64,000 bases of DNA, taken from assembly GCF_040545335.1 (NCBI RefSeq), contig NZ_JBEPLU010000002.1, positions 434,001 to 498,000 on the forward strand. The letters are read 5' to 3'. The notes beneath the pieces were generated by a model. The model made no database searches and was not told the DNA's origin. It was given only the letters and a program-made list of their open reading frames with translations. The position numbers and the translations under genes are program-made. Source of the DNA: Phenylobacterium koreense. Its GTDB lineage: Bacteria; Pseudomonadota; Alphaproteobacteria; Caulobacterales; Caulobacteraceae. This document shows, piece after piece, positions 30,125 through 37,659 of this stretch. Each line of letters starts with the position of its first letter. The first letter of the stretch is position 1.

Positions 30125-30805
30125 ATGGCTGGCGAAACCCTGACCCTTGACCTTCCGAATGGCGAAACCGTCTCGGCGCTCTGGCAGGCGCCGGCCGCCC
30201 CGAAGGCCGTGCTGAGCCTGGCGCACGGGGCCGGCGCAGGCATGACGCACCGGCACATGGCCGCCACCGCCGACGGCCTGGAGGCCCGAGGCGTCGCGAC
30301 CCTTCGCTTCCAGTTCCCGTACATGGAGAAGGGCGGCAAGCGGCCGGACCCGCCGCGCATCGCCCATGCAGCGGTCCGCGCGGCCGCGGCCGAAGCCGCG
30401 CGCCGGTCCGGCGGGGCGCCGCTTTTTGCCGGCGGCCGTTCGTTCGGCGGACGCATGACGTCTCAGGCCCAGGCGCTCGCGCCGCTTGAGGGCGTCCGCG
30501 GCCTCGTGTTCTTCGCCTTCCCGCTACATCCGGCCGGCAAGCCTGGCGTCGAGCGGGCCGATCACCTCGCGGACGTGGCCATCCCCATGCTCTTCCTGCA
30601 AGGAACGGCCGACACCCTGGCCCAGCTCGAGCTGCTTGCGCCGGTCGTCTCGAGCCTCGGCGAGCGCGCGACCCTGATCCTGGCCGAGAGCGCCGACCAT
30701 TCCTTCCACGTCCCTGCCCGCACAGGCCGCAAGGACGCCGAAGTCCTGAACGATATTCTCGACGGCGCCGCGGACTGGATGACGGGCTTTCAGGCGGCGT
30801 CCTGA
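30125..30805 (+). CDS. Alpha/beta hydrolase, KANL3/Tex30-like
   Basis: A 226-residue cytoplasmic alpha/beta hydrolase. The oxyanion region LAHGAGAGM is followed by the nucleophile elbow GGRSFGGRM (Ser about residue 104), the acid region LFLQGTADTLA and the base in ESADHSFHV. This compact type is common in bacteria and its substrate is unknown. The start ATG at 30125 is chosen over longer in-frame starts that would run through the hairpin region upstream. Confidence 0.8.
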   Translation: MAGETLTLDLPNGETVSALWQAPAAPKAVLSLAHGAGAGMTHRHMAATADGLEARGVATLRFQFPYMEKGGKRPDPPRIAHAAVRAAAAEAARRSGGAPLFAGGRSFGGRMTSQAQALAPLEGVRGLVFFAFPLHPAGKPGVERADHLADVAIPMLFLQGTADTLAQLELLAPVVSSLGERATLILAESADHSFHVPARTGRKDAEVLNDILDGAADWMTGFQAAS

Positions 30806-30812
30806 CGCGCCC

Positions 30813-30826
30813 TTGATCCAGATCAA
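30813..30826 (+). promoter_or_regulatory. FNR/FixK box upstream of the truncated haemoglobin
   Basis: TTGATCCAGATCAA is a perfect match to the FNR/FixK consensus TTGAT-N4-ATCAA. It is centred 40 bp before the globin start codon, in a 54-bp intergenic gap. This suggests low-oxygen or nitric-oxide-linked activation by an Fnr/FixK-type regulator. Confidence 0.8.
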
Positions 30827-30859
30827 CGCGGCTTTCGGGCCCGCGCCCACAATTGTCGC

Positions 30860-31285
30860 ATGAGCGATCATGTCCAACGCGCCGCCGCACGCCCGCGTGT
30901 GTTCCCTTACGTGCTCATCGGCGAGGAGGAAGGCGTCCGGCGCCTGGTCGCCGCCTTCTACGACACCATGGAGCAGGACCCGGCGTTCGTGGAGCTGCGC
31001 GCGATTCACGCGGCGGACCTCGGCCCCGTACGAGCACGCCTCGCCGACTTCCTCGCCCAGTGGATGGGCGGCCCACGTGTCTACGCCGAGCGACACCCGG
31101 GACGGCCCTGCATCGTCTCGGCCCATTCGCCCTTCACGATCGACGACGCCATGGCCGAGGATTGGATGGCTTGCATGAAGAAGGCTTTCGCGCGGGCGAA
31201 AACGCCGGAGCCCGCCCGGCGCCTGATCGAGCCAGTGTTCATGGATATGTGCCTGGGCCTGCGCAACGACCGCACGCGAGCCTGA
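30860..31285 (+). CDS. Group II truncated haemoglobin
   Basis: A 141-residue truncated (2/2) globin. Family group II landmarks are visible: FY at the B10 region (AAFYDTM), the GGPxxYxExxG-type motif (MGGPRVYAERHPG), the proximal histidine in SAHSPF, and Trp G8 in EDWMACM. Such proteins bind oxygen and NO and are linked to NO or peroxide detoxification. The FNR/FixK box just upstream supports microaerobic expression. It is flanked by two candidate stress sRNAs. Confidence 0.9.
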   Translation: MSDHVQRAAARPRVFPYVLIGEEEGVRRLVAAFYDTMEQDPAFVELRAIHAADLGPVRARLADFLAQWMGGPRVYAERHPGRPCIVSAHSPFTIDDAMAEDWMACMKKAFARAKTPEPARRLIEPVFMDMCLGLRNDRTRA

Positions 31286-31360
31286 ACTCAGGCGGCCCGG
31301 CGTCGCGAGAGGTCCCGCCCGCCCCATTCCGTCCGCATCCGGAAATTTTTCAGTCGCCGC

Positions 31361-31386
31361 GGAACTCCGCTGACGGCCTGCCCGTT
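31361..31386 (+). promoter_or_regulatory. EcfG promoter before candidate sRNA 2
   Basis: GGAAC (31361-31365), a 17-nt spacer and CGTT (31383-31386): an exact match to GGAAC-N17-CGTT, in a 306-bp stretch that contains no gene. Confidence 0.65.
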
Positions 31387-31392
31387 GATGAT

Positions 31393-31495
31393 TCGGTCGG
31401 AGATGAAAATCGAAGACCACGCCCGGCAAATCGTCCAGAAATGGAAAATGATAGTCGGACAGGAAGCCCGGTGGGTCTCGAACCCCCGGGCTTCG
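31393..31495 (+). ncRNA. Candidate EcfG-controlled small RNA 2
   Basis: A transcript of about 100 nt is inferred between the exact EcfG promoter (31361-31386) and a terminal hairpin. The hairpin is GAAGCCCGG (31463-31471) with CCGGGCTTC (31486-31494), extended by an inner GGG/CCC. Upstream of it the sequence GTCGGACAGGAAGCCC closely parallels ATCGGACAGCGAAGCCC in sRNA candidate 1, suggesting duplication. No T-run follows, so it could instead read through into the DUF378 gene as a long 5' leader. No credible ORF is present. The ends are inferred. Confidence 0.48.
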
Positions 31496-31530
31496 CTGCA
31501 TCTGGGGCCCCTCACAAAATCGCGCATGCC

Positions 31531-31556
31531 GGAACAGCGTTCGCTCGCCGTTGGTT
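31531..31556 (+). promoter_or_regulatory. EcfG-type promoter of the DUF378 gene
   Basis: GGAAC (31531-31535), a 17-nt spacer and GGTT (31553-31556), 36 nt before the ATG. One base differs from the EcfG consensus -10 box. Confidence 0.55.
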
Positions 31557-31591
31557 GTTATGTCGTGAAGCTTCCTCTCCAGGAGGAGACA

Positions 31592-31846
31592 ATGAAGTGG
31601 CTCAATCTCATCACCTTGGCTCTCGCTGTCATCGGCGGCCTCAACTGGGGGTTCGTCGCCTTTGGCGGCCATGGAGCTGACGTGATCGCCAACGCATTCG
31701 GCGGCGACGGAACGATCGGCGCGCGGATCGCCTACGGCCTGTTCGGCCTTTCGGCCCTCTGGCAGTTGGCGCCGCTCTTCCGCTCGGTCCGGGTCGGCGA
31801 AATCGACGCCGAGGCCGACCTGCATCACCGGGGCCTGCGCCACTAG
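31592..31846 (+). CDS. DUF378 family small membrane protein
   Basis: An 84-residue protein with two hydrophobic segments (about 4-25 and 45-66). It has the family motif LNLITLALAVIGGLNWGFVA at the N-terminus, and GLSALWQLAPLF in the second segment. A strong AGGAGGAG site lies 4 nt before the ATG. Function unknown; the upstream EcfG-like promoter points to the general stress response. It is followed by a stress-type CBS gene. Confidence 0.88.
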   Translation: MKWLNLITLALAVIGGLNWGFVAFGGHGADVIANAFGGDGTIGARIAYGLFGLSALWQLAPLFRSVRVGEIDAEADLHHRGLRH

Positions 31847-31884
31847 GCGTTCGGGAACACTCCGGCTCCAGGCGTTCGGGAACA
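31845..31884. repeat. 15-bp direct repeat carrying a GGAAC box
   Basis: AGGCGTTCGGGAACA occurs at 31845-31859 and 31870-31884, exactly 25 bp apart. The first copy overlaps the DUF378 stop. Only the second copy's GGAAC has a GGTT at promoter spacing, so this looks like a local duplication of a promoter -35 region. Confidence 0.8.
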
Positions 31885-31903
31885 ACCCGGCCGTCCGCAG
31901 GTT
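31879..31903 (+). promoter_or_regulatory. EcfG-type promoter of the CBS gene
   Basis: GGAAC (31879-31883), a 16-nt spacer and GGTT (31900-31903), 65 nt before the ATG of the CBS-domain gene. One base differs from the EcfG consensus. Confidence 0.55.
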
Positions 31904-31968
31904 TCGCCATCAGGCCCGCCCGCCAAGGGCGGGCCTGGATTTCCACCTACGTCCAAGGAGTTCGCCCC

Positions 31969-32406
31969 ATGAAGGTGAGCGATTGCATGACCCGAAACGT
32001 CAAGATGGCCAATCCCGGCGAAACCCTGCAGGACGCGGCGCGGACGATGGCCGACCTCGACGCCGGCATCCTTCCGGTCAGTGAGGGAGATCGGCTGGTC
32101 GGAATGATCACCGACCGCGACATCGCCGTGCGCGGCGTCGCGACCGGCAAGGGCCCGCAGGCCCAGGTCAAGGACGTGATGAGCCGCGAGGTTCGGTACT
32201 GCTTCGAGGACGACGACAGCGAAGCCGTCCTGCAGAACATGAGCGACATCCAGGTCCGCCGCCTGCCGGTGCTGAACCGCGACAAGCGCCTGGTGGGCAT
32301 CGTCTCGATCGCCGATCTGGCCTCGATCAGCCAGGCCGCCCGCACCGGCGAGGCCCTGGGCGGAATCTCCCGCCCCGGCGGCGAGCATTCCCAGACGTTC
32401 CACTAG
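31969..32406 (+). CDS. CBS domain protein
   Basis: A 145-residue protein made of two CBS motifs (about 1-60 and 70-130), which together form a Bateman module. Such modules bind adenine nucleotides or NAD(H) and sense energy status. DRLVGMITDRDIAVR and DKRLVGIVSIADLA are the two repeat cores. Stand-alone CBS proteins of this kind are frequent members of stress regulons. An AAGGAG site lies 8 nt upstream and an EcfG-like promoter further up. It converges on rsh, with 28 nt between. Confidence 0.9.
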   Translation: MKVSDCMTRNVKMANPGETLQDAARTMADLDAGILPVSEGDRLVGMITDRDIAVRGVATGKGPQAQVKDVMSREVRYCFEDDDSEAVLQNMSDIQVRRLPVLNRDKRLVGIVSIADLASISQAARTGEALGGISRPGGEHSQTFH

Positions 32407-32434
32407 AGGACGGCAATCTGCGCGCCGCGCGGAC

Positions 32435-34603
32435 CTATCCCTTCGCCCGATCGACCGTTTCGATACTGGGATAGGCCCGCAGGGCCGCGGCGATATGGGT
32501 GAGGTGCCGGGCGTCCTTCACCTCGATGTCGAAATCCACATCGAAGAAGTCCGACTGCCGGCGGTGCATGCGCAGGTTCACGATATTGCCGCCGGCTTCG
32601 CCGATGGCCGTGCAGGCCTGGCCCAGCACGCCGGGCGCGTTGCGGATGGTGGCGGTCAGCTTCGACAGCGTCACCGTGTTGCGCTCGGCCTCCTGCGTCC
32701 ACTGCAGGTCGCGCCAGAGCTCTTCGCGATCCTCGAACTCGGCCAGGCGCGCGCAGTCGATGGTGTGGATGGTCAGGCCCGTGCCGTCCGGCTCCAGGAT
32801 GCCGACGATGCGGTCGCCCGGCACCGGCGTGCAGCATTGGCCGAAGTTCAGCGAAACCCCCGGCGTCAGGCCGCCCCCCCGCACATAGAGCCTCGCGCCC
32901 TTGCCGCCTTCGATCCGCCGGGTGGCGGCCGCCGCATCCCGCTCCGAGGCCTTCAGCCCGGGGAAGATCACGTCCAGCACCTGGGTCGGGGAAATGCGGC
33001 CGCGGCCGACCAACTCGAAGAGCTCTTCCTCGCTGGCCACCGCGAAGCGTTCCAGCGACGGCTTCAGCAGCACGTCCTTGCGCGACTTGCCGGCCCGTTC
33101 GAAGGTCTGGTCGATGGTCGCGGCGCCGAGGCGGACGAACTCCTCCTTCTCGGTCTGGCGGATATGGCGGCGGATCGCCGAGCGCGCGCGGCCGGTCACG
33201 GTGAGCGAGCGCCAGTCGGCGGGCACCACGGGCCGGGCGCCGCGGATCACCTCGACCACGTCGCCGTTCTGAAGAATCGTCCGTAAGGGCTTGAGTTCGC
33301 CGTTGATCTTCACGCCGATGCAGGTGTCGCCCACATCGGTGTGGACGGCGTAGGCGAAGTCCAGCGGCATGGCCCCGCGCGGCAGGCTGACCAGCTTTCC
33401 CTTCGGCGTGAAGACGAAGACCTGGTCGAGGTACATTTCGAGCTTGGCGTGCTCGACCAGTTCCTCGACGTCGCCGCCGTGCTCCAGCACCTGCACCAGG
33501 TGGCGCAGGTTCACCAGCGGATCGCGCCCGCCGTCGGCGGCCTGGGCCTCGGCGTCGAAGCCGTAGGACGAGTTCTTGTAGCGCCAGTGGGCGGCCACGC
33601 CGTCCTCGGCGATCCGGTCCATGGTCTCGGTGCGGATCTGCATCTCGATCCGCATGCCCTTGGGCCCGACCACGGTCGTGTGCAGCGAGCGGTAGTTGTT
33701 GCGCTTGGGGGTGGAGATGAAGTCCTTGAAGCGCTCGGGCACGCTCGGCCAGGCCCGGTGGATAACACCGAGGGCCGCGTAGCAATCGGCCTCGGTATCG
33801 ACGATCACCCGGAAGGCGTAGATGTCGGAAAGCTGAGAAAACCCAATCGATTTGCGCTGCAGCTTGCGCCAGATCGAATAGGGGTGCTTCTCGCGGCCGA
33901 AGACCCGCGCCGCGATCCCCGCGGTTTCCAGCTTGGCGGCGATCTCGCCCGAGACCACCGACACCGCCCGGCCCTGCTCGTTGCGCAGCGCTTCCAGCCG
34001 ACGTCCGATGGCGTCGCGGGCCACGGGGTTGAGATGCTCGAAGGCGAGCTCCTCGAGCTCGGAACAGATGCGGTGACAGCCGATGGACCGCGCCAGTGGC
34101 GCATAGATGTCCAGGGTCTCGCGGGCGATCCGCTCCCGCTTTGCGGGGCTTTTGATGTAGTGGAGCGTCCGCATGTTGTGCAGGCGGTCGGCCAGCTTCA
34201 CCATCAGCACCCGCACATCCTTGGAGATCGCCAGGATGAACTTGCGGAGGTTCTCGGCCTGCTTGGTGTGCTCGCTGTTGAGCTCCAGCTTGGTGAGCTT
34301 GGTGACGCCCTCGACCAGTTCGGTGATCTCGGGCCCGAACAGGCCGCGGATATCCTCGGGCGTGGCCGAGGTGTCCTCGATCACGTCGTGCAGCAGGGCC
34401 GTGACGATGGTGGCGGTGTCCAGCCGATAGTCGGTCAGGATACCCGCCACCTCGATGGGATGGGCGAAATAGGGGTCGCCGGACGCGCGCTTCTGCGACC
34501 CATGCATGCGCATGGCGTAGACATAGGCGCGGTTCAGCACCGCCTCGTCGGCGGTCGGATCGTAGGAACGGACCTTTTCGATCAGCTCATACTGGCGAAG
34601 CAT
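32435..34603 (-). CDS. spoT: Bifunctional (p)ppGpp synthetase/hydrolase (Rsh)
   Basis: A 722-residue long-form RelA/SpoT homologue, normally the single stringent-response enzyme of alphaproteobacteria. The HD hydrolase domain is N-terminal (HPIEVAGILTDYRLDTATIV, LLHDVIEDT). The synthetase domain follows (REKHPYSIWRKLQRK, SDIYAFRVIVD, NNYRSLHTTV). TGS (about 385-445) and C-terminal ACT domains complete it. Both active sites look intact. It lies downstream of rpoZ, the usual partner, with a 92-nt gap. Confidence 0.95.
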   Translation of the reverse strand: MLRQYELIEKVRSYDPTADEAVLNRAYVYAMRMHGSQKRASGDPYFAHPIEVAGILTDYRLDTATIVTALLHDVIEDTSATPEDIRGLFGPEITELVEGVTKLTKLELNSEHTKQAENLRKFILAISKDVRVLMVKLADRLHNMRTLHYIKSPAKRERIARETLDIYAPLARSIGCHRICSELEELAFEHLNPVARDAIGRRLEALRNEQGRAVSVVSGEIAAKLETAGIAARVFGREKHPYSIWRKLQRKSIGFSQLSDIYAFRVIVDTEADCYAALGVIHRAWPSVPERFKDFISTPKRNNYRSLHTTVVGPKGMRIEMQIRTETMDRIAEDGVAAHWRYKNSSYGFDAEAQAADGGRDPLVNLRHLVQVLEHGGDVEELVEHAKLEMYLDQVFVFTPKGKLVSLPRGAMPLDFAYAVHTDVGDTCIGVKINGELKPLRTILQNGDVVEVIRGARPVVPADWRSLTVTGRARSAIRRHIRQTEKEEFVRLGAATIDQTFERAGKSRKDVLLKPSLERFAVASEEELFELVGRGRISPTQVLDVIFPGLKASERDAAAATRRIEGGKGARLYVRGGGLTPGVSLNFGQCCTPVPGDRIVGILEPDGTGLTIHTIDCARLAEFEDREELWRDLQWTQEAERNTVTLSKLTATIRNAPGVLGQACTAIGEAGGNIVNLRMHRRQSDFFDVDFDIEVKDARHLTHIAAALRAYPSIETVDRAKG

Positions 34604-34695
34604 CTTCGGCCGCGACTTGGCGACCGGCGCATCGTTTCTATCAGCGGAGGTTTCGGCCGCCGCCGCGACAGTGAGAGGGTCTGCGCCGTCCGGGC

Positions 34696-35055
34696 TCAGT
34701 ACCGCTCCTCCTGGCCGCCGTCGCGGTCGCTTTGCAGGGCGCGGACCAGTTCCAGCTCGCTCATCTGCATGTGGGTCGGATCGGCCAGCAGGGCGAGGGT
34801 TTCAGCCTCTTCCTCGGCTTCCGAACGCTCGTCGACGCGCTGCAGCGTGCCGATCAGGTTTTCGCGCAGGTCGTCGGCGTCCACCACGTCATCGGCGATT
34901 TCACGCAGGGCGACCACCGGGTTCTTGTCGTTGTCCCGGTCGACCATCAGCTGGGCGCCGGCGGAAATGCCACGGGCGCGATGAGCCGCCAGCAGCACGA
35001 GGCTGAAGCGGTTGGGGACCTTCTCGACGCAATCTTCGACGGTGACGCGGGCCAT
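34696..35055 (-). CDS. rpoZ: RNA polymerase omega subunit
   Basis: A 119-residue omega subunit that aids beta' folding. The conserved N-terminus [19 protein letters not shown] is followed by [14 protein letters not shown] and NPVVALREI. The C-terminal acidic extension ([14 protein letters not shown]) is typical of alphaproteobacteria. It is upstream of rsh, as usual. Confidence 0.95.
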   Translation of the reverse strand: MARVTVEDCVEKVPNRFSLVLLAAHRARGISAGAQLMVDRDNDKNPVVALREIADDVVDADDLRENLIGTLQRVDERSEAEEEAETLALLADPTHMQMSELELVRALQSDRDGGQEERY

Positions 35056-35085
35056 GTAATCCTCAGAAGGGCGGTAGAACTCGAT

Positions 35086-35114
35086 AAAATATAGGGTTCG
35101 GCGCGATTGTGCAA
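35086..35114 (-). promoter_or_regulatory. Candidate housekeeping promoter of rpoZ
   Basis: On the minus strand TTGCAC (35114-35109), a 17-nt spacer and TATTTT (35091-35086) lie about 31 nt before the rpoZ start. It is the most AT-rich spot in this region. Confidence 0.4.
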
Positions 35115-35139
35115 CGCCGCAACCGGCGATGACCCCGGT

Positions 35140-35778
35140 TCAGATGCCGCAGAGACCAGCTTCGCGCAGCACGTCGTCGGTGGTTTCGAACAGCGCGCTG
35201 GGCCGCTGGGCCCGCAGGATGTCCGCATTGGCGTATCCCCAGGTCACCGCCCCGGTCGCCAGGCGCACCTTGCGCGCAGCCTCGATGTCGCGAACCTCGT
35301 CGCCCACGCTCAGCACGTCGGCCTCGGCCACGCCGGCCTTGCGGATGACGTCGCGGAACTTGCGGGCCTTGCCGAACACCGAGGCGCCGCAGCCGTAATG
35401 GCTGACCAGGCCGGCCAGGTCCGGGCCGAGCACCTTGCGGACCGTCGCTTCGGAGTTGGAGCTGACGATGGCCAGCTTCACGCCCCTGCCCTGCAGCCGC
35501 CGCAGCATCTCGGCCACGCCTGGAAACAGGTTGATCGAGGATGCGGCCTCCGCCGCCAGCTTGCGCGCATGGGCGGCGATGAAGGGCAGCTTCCACGGGC
35601 TGACGCGCAGGCGGCGCATGATCTCGCGGTTGGGCTGGCTTCGCAGCCGGGCCATTTCGGCGACGTCGATTTCCCGGAAGCCGTAACGCCGGGCCATCCC
35701 GTTAAGGGCGACCGCGAACCAGGCGGCGCTGTCGGCCAAGGTGCCGTCGAAGTCGAAGATGATGAGGCGATAACCCAA
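35140..35778 (-). CDS. HAD family hydrolase, phosphoglycolate-phosphatase-like
   Basis: A 212-residue haloacid-dehalogenase phosphatase. Motif I is IIFDFDGTLADS with the nucleophile Asp, motif II is the Ser in IVSSNS, and motif III/IV is the Lys of FGKARKF and VGDEVRDIEAA. The TTG at 35778 is chosen because it lies just before the conserved strand and has a GGGAG site upstream. A GTG at 35850 would add a 24-residue non-conserved-looking leader. The substrate is a small phosphoester, not identified. Confidence 0.83.
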   Translation of the reverse strand: MGYRLIIFDFDGTLADSAAWFAVALNGMARRYGFREIDVAEMARLRSQPNREIMRRLRVSPWKLPFIAAHARKLAAEAASSINLFPGVAEMLRRLQGRGVKLAIVSSNSEATVRKVLGPDLAGLVSHYGCGASVFGKARKFRDVIRKAGVAEADVLSVGDEVRDIEAARKVRLATGAVTWGYANADILRAQRPSALFETTDDVLREAGLCGI

Positions 35779-35871
35779 GCTTCGGGGCTCCCGCGTTCCA
35801 GAAGGGGCCGGCGGGTATACCCCCTGGGCGGCTGCGTCAACGCGGCTCACCGGCGCAGCGAACGCCCGCCG

Positions 35872-36411
35872 TCAGGCCGGGCGGGCGTCGCGCCCCACGG
35901 GAGCCTCGCGGGCCAGTTCCGCCGCGGTCTTGCCCAGCACCGGATGGCGCCATTCGGGCGCGATCTCGGCCAACGGTCCCATCACGAACAGGCGCTCGTG
36001 CGCGCGGGGGTGCGGCAGGGTCAGGGACGGGTCGTCGGAAACGATTCGCCCATAGGCGATCAGGTCGAGATCGAGCGTCCGGGACGCATTTCGCGCGAGC
36101 CGCGTGCGCCCGAATTCGTCTTCCAGCATGAACAGTGTCCTGATTAGCGTCTCAGGGGGCTGGCGAGCCTCGACAAGCACGACTCCATTACGATACTCAT
36201 GACTATTCGGGTCCGGCCACGCGGCGGAGCGCCACCAGGAGGACCGACGCAGGATGGGCAATCCCGCCGCCGCGAAACGAGTAAGCGCTACCTCGAGAAG
36301 GGTTTCGGACGAACCATAGTCGCCAGGCATATTGCTGCCCAAGGCGACAACAGCCGCATCGTCCGGATTTTTTAAGCCCAGAGACATTTTCGCAGGAATA
36401 TTCGCAATCAT
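35872..36411 (-). CDS. folK: 2-amino-4-hydroxy-6-hydroxymethyldihydropteridine diphosphokinase
   Basis: HPPK of folate synthesis. The sequence has VALGSNM at the N-terminus, FGRTRLARNASRTLDLDLI as the catalytic signature, and LPHPRAHERLFVMGPLAEI. With its longest ATG start (36411) it has 179 residues, and that start codon overlaps the divergent NYN gene's start. ATG at 36387 is a shorter option that would relieve the overlap. Confidence 0.92.
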   Translation of the reverse strand: MIANIPAKMSLGLKNPDDAAVVALGSNMPGDYGSSETLLEVALTRFAAAGLPILRRSSWWRSAAWPDPNSHEYRNGVVLVEARQPPETLIRTLFMLEDEFGRTRLARNASRTLDLDLIAYGRIVSDDPSLTLPHPRAHERLFVMGPLAEIAPEWRHPVLGKTAAELAREAPVGRDARPA

Positions 36412-37012
36412 GACTTTCTACCCCACGGACAGGCTGGCGCTCTTCATTGATGGAGCGAACCTGTATTCCGCCGCCAAGGGGCTAGGCTTCGACATCGACT
36501 ATCGCAAGTTGCTCGAGGAATTCCGCAAGCGCGGGGTTCTGGTGCGGGCCTATTACTATACTGCGCTGGTCGAGGATCAGGAATATTCGCCCATCCGGCC
36601 GCTGGTCGACTGGCTCGACTACAACGGCTTCCGGCTCGTGACCAAGCCGGCGCGCGAGTACACCGACGCGCAGGGCCGCAAGCGCTGGCGCGGCGACATG
36701 GATGTCGAGATCGCCGTCGACATGATGGAGATGGCCGAGCACGCCGACCATCTGGTGCTGTTCTCCGGCGACGGGGACTTCCGCGTGCTGGTCGAGGCCG
36801 TGCAGCGGCGCGGCTCGCGGGTGACCGTCGTCTCGACGGTGAAGTCGCAGCCGCCCATGGCTTCGGACGACCTGCGGCGGCAGGCGGACAACTTCGTGGA
36901 CCTGGCGGATCTGGCCGAGATCATCGGCCGGCCCTCGCGCCTGCCCAGGTTCATTCAGGAAAGCCGCGCCGCCCGCGACGAGCACGGCCACGACGTCGAC
37001 GCCGATATCTGA
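36410..37012 (+). CDS. NYN domain protein (LabA/PIN-like)
   Basis: A 200-residue predicted PIN-fold ribonuclease of the LabA-like NYN group. Acidic residues are visible in LFIDGANLY (Asp about 14), WRGDMDVEIAVDMM and LFSGDGDFRVL, which is the expected metal-binding set. Alphaproteobacterial members are widespread; the substrate is probably RNA. Its ATG (36410) shares two bases with the folK start on the other strand. Its stop overlaps the UDG start (TGATG). Confidence 0.9.
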   Translation: MTFYPTDRLALFIDGANLYSAAKGLGFDIDYRKLLEEFRKRGVLVRAYYYTALVEDQEYSPIRPLVDWLDYNGFRLVTKPAREYTDAQGRKRWRGDMDVEIAVDMMEMAEHADHLVLFSGDGDFRVLVEAVQRRGSRVTVVSTVKSQPPMASDDLRRQADNFVDLADLAEIIGRPSRLPRFIQESRAARDEHGHDVDADI

Positions 37013-37659
37013 TGTCCGTTGAGCTTTGGGGCGCCGAGCCGCCCCGCGATTGCCCGCTCTGCCCGCGGCTGGTGGCCTATCGCCAGGCGAACGCGGCCCA
37101 GCATCCTGACTGGTGGAACGGCCCGGCCCCGTCGTTCGGCGATCCGGCGGCGCGGCTGCTGGTGGCGGGCCTGGCGCCGGGCCGCACCGGCGCCAACCGC
37201 ACGGGCCGGCCGTTCACCGGCGACCATGCCGGCTGGATGCTCTACGACACCCTGGCCAAGACGGGATTCGCCAACGACCGGTTCGATGCGCGCACCGACG
37301 ACGGGCTCGAGCTGACCGACTGCATGATCACCAACGCTGTGCGCTGTGCTCCGCCCGGCAACAAGCCCGAGACCAGCGAGGAAAACACCTGCCGCCAGTT
37401 CCTGACGAAGCGGCTGGAGGACCTGCCGAATCTGAAGGTCATCGTCACCCTAGGCGACGTTTCGCGCAGGAACGTGCTGAAGGCGCTGGGGCTGAAGGCC
37501 TCGGCCGGCCTGCCAGGCCACGGGACCGAGTTCCACGCAGGGCCTTACGTGATCCTCAACAGCTATCATTGCTCGCGGCTCAACACGAACACCGGCCGCC
37601 TGACCGCCGAGATGTTCGAGGCGGTCTTCCGCCGCGCCCGGGCGCTGCTGGACGCCTAG
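37012..37659 (+). CDS. Uracil-DNA glycosylase, family 5 (UDGb)
   Basis: A 215-residue base-excision glycosylase with an iron-sulfur cluster. The N-terminal cluster cysteines (CPLCPRL), GLAPGRTGANRTGRPFTGD and NSYHCSRLNTNTGRLT motifs match family 5 (UDGb), which lacks the Asp/Asn of classical UDG. It is translationally coupled to the NYN nuclease upstream, an interesting pairing of an RNA nuclease fold and a DNA repair enzyme. Its stop shares CTAG with the convergent GNAT gene. Confidence 0.9.
   Translation: MSVELWGAEPPRDCPLCPRLVAYRQANAAQHPDWWNGPAPSFGDPAARLLVAGLAPGRTGANRTGRPFTGDHAGWMLYDTLAKTGFANDRFDARTDDGLELTDCMITNAVRCAPPGNKPETSEENTCRQFLTKRLEDLPNLKVIVTLGDVSRRNVLKALGLKASAGLPGHGTEFHAGPYVILNSYHCSRLNTNTGRLTAEMFEAVFRRARALLDA

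Noticed and set aside
31463..31494. A tRNA T-arm remnant on the minus strand (GGTTCGAGACCC-like)
   Set aside because: No acceptor or anticodon arm is present; the segment is better explained as the symmetric hairpin of candidate sRNA 2.
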